Assembly (NCBI GenBank): GCA_963513935.1 | Contig: OY740769.1 | Location: forward strand, 107,177,762 to 107,241,761 | From: Aphrophora alni | Lineage: Eukaryota; Arthropoda; Insecta; Hemiptera; Aphrophoridae | Direction: 5' to 3' | Length of the DNA stretch: 64,000 nt | Part shown: positions 58,744-64,000 of the stretch, piece after piece | Layout: every line of letters starts with the position of its first letter | Position numbering within the stretch: position 1 is the first letter of the stretch | Program-made: the position numbers and the translations under genes | Notes under the pieces: generated by a model | Seen by the model: only the letters and a program-made list of their open reading frames with translations | What the model was told of the DNA's origin: nothing | The model's database searches: none

Positions 58744-61620
58744 CACATAAAAACACTATGACAGCTGATATGGTCTTATATTTGATGTATCGATCGATTC
58801 TTTGCATGTCACATATTGACGTTACAGTATGTGGTACCGCATGACACGATACTCAAGATGACGTAACCATCTATGCGCTGCATTGTCCCGCAGTGCAGAC
58901 GGTAGGCAGCACACCCACCGCAGTTATCCGTGGTTCACAACATTTTCTAAGGGTTCTTTACTCTCTCTTCCCCTCCTTGCTTCGAATAAACTTCAATATA
59001 AATAAATATTTTTAAATTTTTGTAGTGTAAAATAAATTGTGTACGTATAACACACAAAGTTTTTTTTAATTAGGCTGAAAAGTGTGAACATTTTTCAATT
59101 AAGTGCTTTAAAGACAACTCTTTTATCTAAATTCCTTTTTGAAAAGTAAATATTATACATATCTTCGAAACACAGAACCAATACCATAAATTGTGTACTG
59201 ATCTAGACTGTAAAACTATTTTTGACGAATTGTTTATTTTGAATATACACTGGATAGATAAATGTCATTTTCCTTAATTTTTTTAATTTTTTCAAAATTT
59301 GTTGTAGTAAAAACTATTCATTAAAGAATCAAAAACACTAATTTTTTTAATATTTCAAATTTTTAAGTTAATCCTTTCAGTTAAGGAGAGTCTAAAATTT
59401 CAAATACAAAGAGCGTCTGTGTCGACCCATTATTAGGTCAGATTTTTTAGTCTAAAAACAATGGTGCAAATTGATGTGAAAAATCGGTTACTGATTCTAA
59501 AATTTTTTTTATGATTAGTTTTATTATTATTTTGTTAAGGTACTCGCGATGCAGGATTTAGGACTAGTTTTCAATTCTAAAGCCCACGGTGAAAAAAAAA
59601 TTAGAATAATTTGTTTTTAATTTAAGATGTATCTTGTACTTTTACAATTTTTTAACTTATTATAAAGTTTATAATTTTGAAATCAATACATTTATAAATA
59701 TATATAGCATGCACTTTTGGGGGGAAAAAAAACCCAGCCCGACTCAAAACAAAAATAAAAATATTTTGGAAACTGTCAAATTTTTTGAACTCCGTTTTTT
59801 ACATTTTTTTAAAGTAAAAATGTAGGTCTAAAACCACAACTTTTTTAAAATTTTAAACTTGACAAAAATCGGAAGGAGGCAATTCACCTTAATATATATG
59901 CACATAAAAATTCTCATCAATGCGATAACTTTTGAATGAGTTTTAATTTTGATGAAATTTGGTAATTCACATTATTTTTCGTTAATTGTTTAGCAGTTCG
60001 TTAACCAGCAAAGTCTGTCTACTCTTACGATTGAATTTTTGTCCGATTTTCTGAAAAATTGTTGTTACTATAGTAGTTTTAATATTGTCTGTTAGAAAGA
60101 AAAATTTAAAACAAAACTGAAAATCGGAAATGCGAATTTTAATAATTTTTTAAATGTAACTTATACTTAGACATTTACGATTTCATAAATATTTGATTTG
60201 GTAATCTGAACGAGAGTTAAAAACAGATATAAATGCATTTTGAAATAAATTCATGAGATTAAATTTTTAGTTTAACTTTTTTTTAAATTAGTGTTTGTAT
60301 AATATCTTCAACTTAAAAATTTACAATATAAGGAAGTAGCATCTTCTTATATCAAAATGATGAGTTCAGTTTAGAAAAAAATTGAATTGTTTTTTGAAGA
60401 ACTAGAAAAGAACACAAACATACAACTATAATTTTTAACTTATTATTCTTAGAGGTCTGAGGACATATAAAACATATGCAGCTTTATATGTCTTTATGAC
60501 TTTATTTATGACATATGACTTTATTTGTTGTTATAGAGGAGATAGATCCCAATAGAAAATTCGCTAATAAATATGCAAACTATAGTTATTTTAATATTGA
60601 AGGAATGAGACAAAATAAAATTTTATATAATATATAATTTGTTTTTTACTGAAATGTTTTTTTGTCAAAACCTATCCTGTAGTGGGTCATGAAACTAATT
60701 TTTCATTCAAAACGTTAGAATCTCGATCAATAAACGAGGCCACAATTAAAAAATTTACATTCTGGTTGAATTGGAGTAACGAAAGGGTGTCTAATTAGGG
60801 TGTCTAATCCCCTATAGTATGAACAAACAGATAACGAATACCATTTAGAAATTAATGATCAAATTAGTTCTCAAATAGATAAAAACAAACCTGAACAAGC
60901 TGAAAATCTTTACAAGCGAAAAACAGTTACATAATAATAAAAACACAAGTAACACAAAAATATTAAAATAATCATTTGTACAAAATAAATATGATAAGAG
61001 ATAACAGCTCTGTGACAGGAAATGGTCTAATTAATGACACCATTATCTGCACTCAGATTCCATGAAGCAAAAATAATCCCCTTCCAAATCTCTACAAATT
61101 ACAAATGCGCCTTTTATTTGTATAATTCGCTGAATTTTGAGATGCTCGCAGATAATTAGGTATATTAAAATTGATTGTTGATACATAATACAAATTTTGT
61201 AATAATTGAGAAAGTATTCCAACTGGATGAGAATGTCGCAAAAATATTGATGACGTAAATTAAAAAAAAATTAAAATTGAATATTTAAACACAAAAATTT
61301 ATTACAGATTTATAAAGAATTGTCCAATATTTAAAACTTTGAAATGACTAAATAGTTCATCAGACGGATGCCTTATCGATTTGTCTTTGCGACGTGTAAA
61401 GGTGATCAATATAGGTAGTTCACATGGAGATTAATTTTTGGTTAAAATATTTAAAATATGGGAGATGAATGAAAAAAGGAGTTTGTTTCATATGAAAAGT
61501 TTTAATTGCAATTATATTTTGTTAAAATTTCAGATTAATTTATTATTTTGGTTTTCATGTAAAATTTGACATTAGTTTAACATTGCCCCCAACCCCCCAA
61601 AATAAATCTACAATATGAAA
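58743..61620. other. Non-coding AT-rich DNA
   Basis: A GC-richer patch at 58.85-58.95 kb holds a 17-bp motif shared with 37.1 kb. The rest is AT-rich with old repeat-like phrases (TTTGATGAAATTTGGTAATTC). No gene was recognised. Confidence 0.5.
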
Positions 61621-61685
61621 AAACCTTTATTAATTGACTTTAGTAACTATTTTATATAAAAGAGTTACTAAAGTCAATTAATAAA

Positions 61686-61690
<5 letters not shown>
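61621..61690. repeat. Perfect 28-bp hairpin
   Basis: Arms 61621-61648 and 61663-61690 are exact reverse complements, around a 14-base loop. A (AT)n run follows directly. Confidence 0.95.

Positions 61691-61728
<38 letters not shown>
61691..61728. repeat. (AT)n microsatellite
   Basis: About 19 AT units joined to the hairpin. Confidence 0.95.
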
Positions 61729-61732
<4 letters not shown>

Positions 61733-62924
61733 GGCTACGAATTCAAATTTGAGATTTTTGTATGTATCTGGCCGTCAGATAACGCAAAATCAAAAATAAA
61801 TCTGCGATTTTTAAAACTTTTACTGGTCGATTTTTTCAAACTTGTTAAATCTACTATTTAATTTCAATTAACAAAGTAATGAATGGTTTGAAATGGTGCT
61901 TATGGTTTTAGAGGTTTTGAGACCAAGATCACGTTAAGACCATTTTCAAAACGACTGTCTCTCTTTTGTGTCTGTCTATCTATTTGTTTTTCTGTTCTAT
62001 CGTCTGTTTACGTCATTTTTGCTGCGTTTAATTTCAAAAATAATTTTTCCGATTGAATAAAGATTTTAAAGTTTGATGTAAGGTGGTTGTTCTGTGAGAT
62101 GATTTTAAACCGAAATGTACAAGAGTTGACGGTAGAAAAGTATTAAAGTTATTGTCACGTTATTCAAGAATTGTTTGCGTTTTGGTGTTGAGTGTATGAT
62201 TTTCGGATTGATAAGATTGTTGCAAAAAACTCTTACGGAGTGTTAGTAAAAATATGGATTTATTCGATAAGTATGAACATTTGAAATTTAGTTTTGATTT
62301 TTGGAGCGGTGTGTTAGAATTACCTGATCATATATTCCTCAAATACTAAATAAACTAACACTCCCTATATTTTTGTCTTTGAAAAATTTTTATGACGAGT
62401 CAATTATATTTTCTAAGACGCCGAATTCGAATTTAATATATCTGGTTTGAAAGTAACCCTCGTACATAAAAAACACAAAAAATGTTTTTAAAATGTTCTA
62501 GATACAGATTTTGTTTAAATTTATAATATTTGTACTTTTAAGGCATTGTGTTTCAATTAAACATTGAAATTTTTAACGTATTGTAAAGTATGTTCACTTT
62601 AAAATTACAAACTTATGAAAGTATTGAAACTGTGACAAAATTAGGGTATCAAATTTTCGATGGTTCTTAAGTTTTTAAGCTTCTACAGGAACACATTTAG
62701 ACTTTTTTCAGTATGACATCCGTATGTCTTTTTATTACAATCTATAACTCACATATTTTAACAACCTATGACTATTGATATACTGATCAATTATTAGAAC
62801 CTATCTTTCAAAAATAAATTTATTTCTACTGGAAAATAAAGACTCAACAGTTTTCTCCAGGTTTCTCAACTGTAAGCGAAGTTGGGAAATTTTGTTTTTC
62901 ATTATAACCCAGAGCTAATTAATT
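61729..62924. other. Non-coding AT-rich DNA
   Basis: Nothing firm. GTAACCCTCGTA near 62452-62463 resembles an inverted mariner end (TACGAGGGTTAC), without a body attached. Confidence 0.45.
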
Positions 62925-64000
62925 ATCCCATAACTTTAAGTCTGGGCATCGAGGAGCCCATATAGCCTAACCTTGTCTGATCTATAGTTCACACAATTCT
63001 CTTACCTGGAGGGCAAAGTATTTCGGTACTCCATCTTGTTGACTCATTAAGTCCCCTCATACGCAGAAGAGAAATTATTCATTCTCGAAGCATGGTCAGA
63101 TGAGCAATGTTATTGACATTGTTGCACAAAAGATCAATTGGCCAATAAGATCATTTGCAGAAATCGCTGCACATATCATTAAGTGTGGTGAGTGTTGATC
63201 CATTTCTTCATTACAATGTGGATTTACACCAGAAATAAACATTATTCCTCTGACATTTCAGACATCAGTTGATTTAAACAATAGGTTGTAGACATTCTAA
63301 ATCTAGTTACGACAAGAAATTTAACATTTTTGAATAAATGTAAAATAGCCGGTTTTACGACAAAAACACAACTCAAAAGATTTAATTTGATAATTCAAAC
63401 ATGATGCCAAGTGTCACTTTTGTTTCATTGTAATGTGTTACATTATGTACAATATGACAACTTCAAAACTAACTATGTTCTCGGAAATAAATGGCAAGAG
63501 GCCAATGTTGTTACTGATGACTAATGTACAGATCATAAACATTTTTACGATAGGTCAAACAAGTGCTCTAGTTGTCTAGTACATTTAATTGACACATTAT
63601 TACATAACTTTCTGTTAATTATGGGAAATAATACGGATTTAATTATTAGGCTAGTAAAGAATTTACATTAGTAATCAATTTATATACACTATTAAATAAC
63701 TGTATTGTCTCCAGTCTGATGGGATATGTCATACGATAAAAGACTATCCTAGCTGACGGCAGCCAAAACAGTTACACCCTTTGGTTTCAAGCCCTCTACA
63801 TGTAAGATATGTGGATTTTGTGTGTTATTATAATTATAATTATGCTTGTGTTACAGGTCCTGTTCGGTAAAATGTAGCTTCATCTGAGAATACAATTCCT
63901 TCATACCACTCGGAATCTTCATCAAGCTTTTCGAAAAAAATCCACTCGTCTGTCTGGGTCATCTTCCAATAGTCCTTGAACTAAATTTGTTTTATACCTT
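62925..64000 (-). pseudogene. Tc1/mariner-type transposase relic, second copy, runs off the window
   Basis: From the window edge downward on the minus strand: LLEDDPDRR and FFEKLDEDSEWYEGIVFSDE (first catalytic Asp, about 63960-63880), NPHILHVEGLKPKGVTVLAA (about 63815-63755), then a gap of about 600 bp of unrelated DNA, then MSQQDGVPKYFALQVRELCE (second Asp, about 63050-62990) and WAPRCPDL (third Asp region, about 62970-62945). The same words occur in the copy at 31.7-32.2 kb, for example NPHILH/RPHILH, GLKxKG(V/I)TV and QQDG. The start of the gene lies beyond the window. Stops and the internal insertion make it inactive. Confidence 0.75.

Overview
The window looks like AT-rich, intergenic or intronic DNA from an insect with a large, repeat-rich genome. 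The evidence is the mix of elements present: a Jockey-clade LINE, an older CR1-like LINE, piggyBac and Tc1/mariner relics, Penelope-like elements (PLEs), a non-autonomous LTR element, several satellites and a degenerate CCTAA (insect-telomere-like) tract. I see no operons, no bacterial signals, no tRNA or rRNA, and no host gene I can name. The order cannot be fixed from the sequence. Nearly all recognisable coding DNA belongs to transposons, and only the Jockey ORF2 is intact.

Layout. 1-4.9 kb: a broken piggyBac transposase (-), three small palindromes, and a decayed LINE (+) with an FP25-like ORF1 tail and reverse transcriptase (RT) pieces. 4.89-10.88 kb: a complete LTR element without genes. 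It has 1.94-kb near-identical LTRs, a 4-bp target duplication, an initiator-Met tRNA primer site, a polypurine tract and a strong internal hairpin. 11-16.3 kb: short coding-like fragments of unknown family. 16.9-17.9 kb: a PLE relic (-) whose GIY-YIG domain carries an exact 206-bp tandem duplication. 18-25 kb: plain AT-rich DNA with microsatellites. 25-31 kb: a GC-rich island, a telomere-like tract, two satellite arrays, a LINE RT relic and a mariner end. 31.1-32.6 kb: a degraded Tc1/mariner element with inverted repeats (+). 35.5-36.4 kb: another satellite. 38.9-39.4 kb: a second PLE relic (-) followed by a hammerhead-ribozyme-like sequence. 43.1-43.6 kb: a 479-bp foldback element with 140-bp arms. 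46.5-47.5 kb: a 25-bp minisatellite of about 40 units. 51.3-58.7 kb: a young 5'-truncated Jockey LINE between two nearly identical 1.92-kb direct repeats. 61.6 kb: a perfect 28-bp hairpin. 62.9-64 kb: a second Tc1/mariner copy (-) running off the end.

No pathway connects these genes. The sequence is a record of insertions. The two points I would check first are the 1.92-kb direct repeats flanking the Jockey copy (a giant target-site duplication or an assembly artefact), and the recurring CTGANGA-T-stem-GAAAC (hammerhead-like) architecture at three separate PLE or foldback loci.
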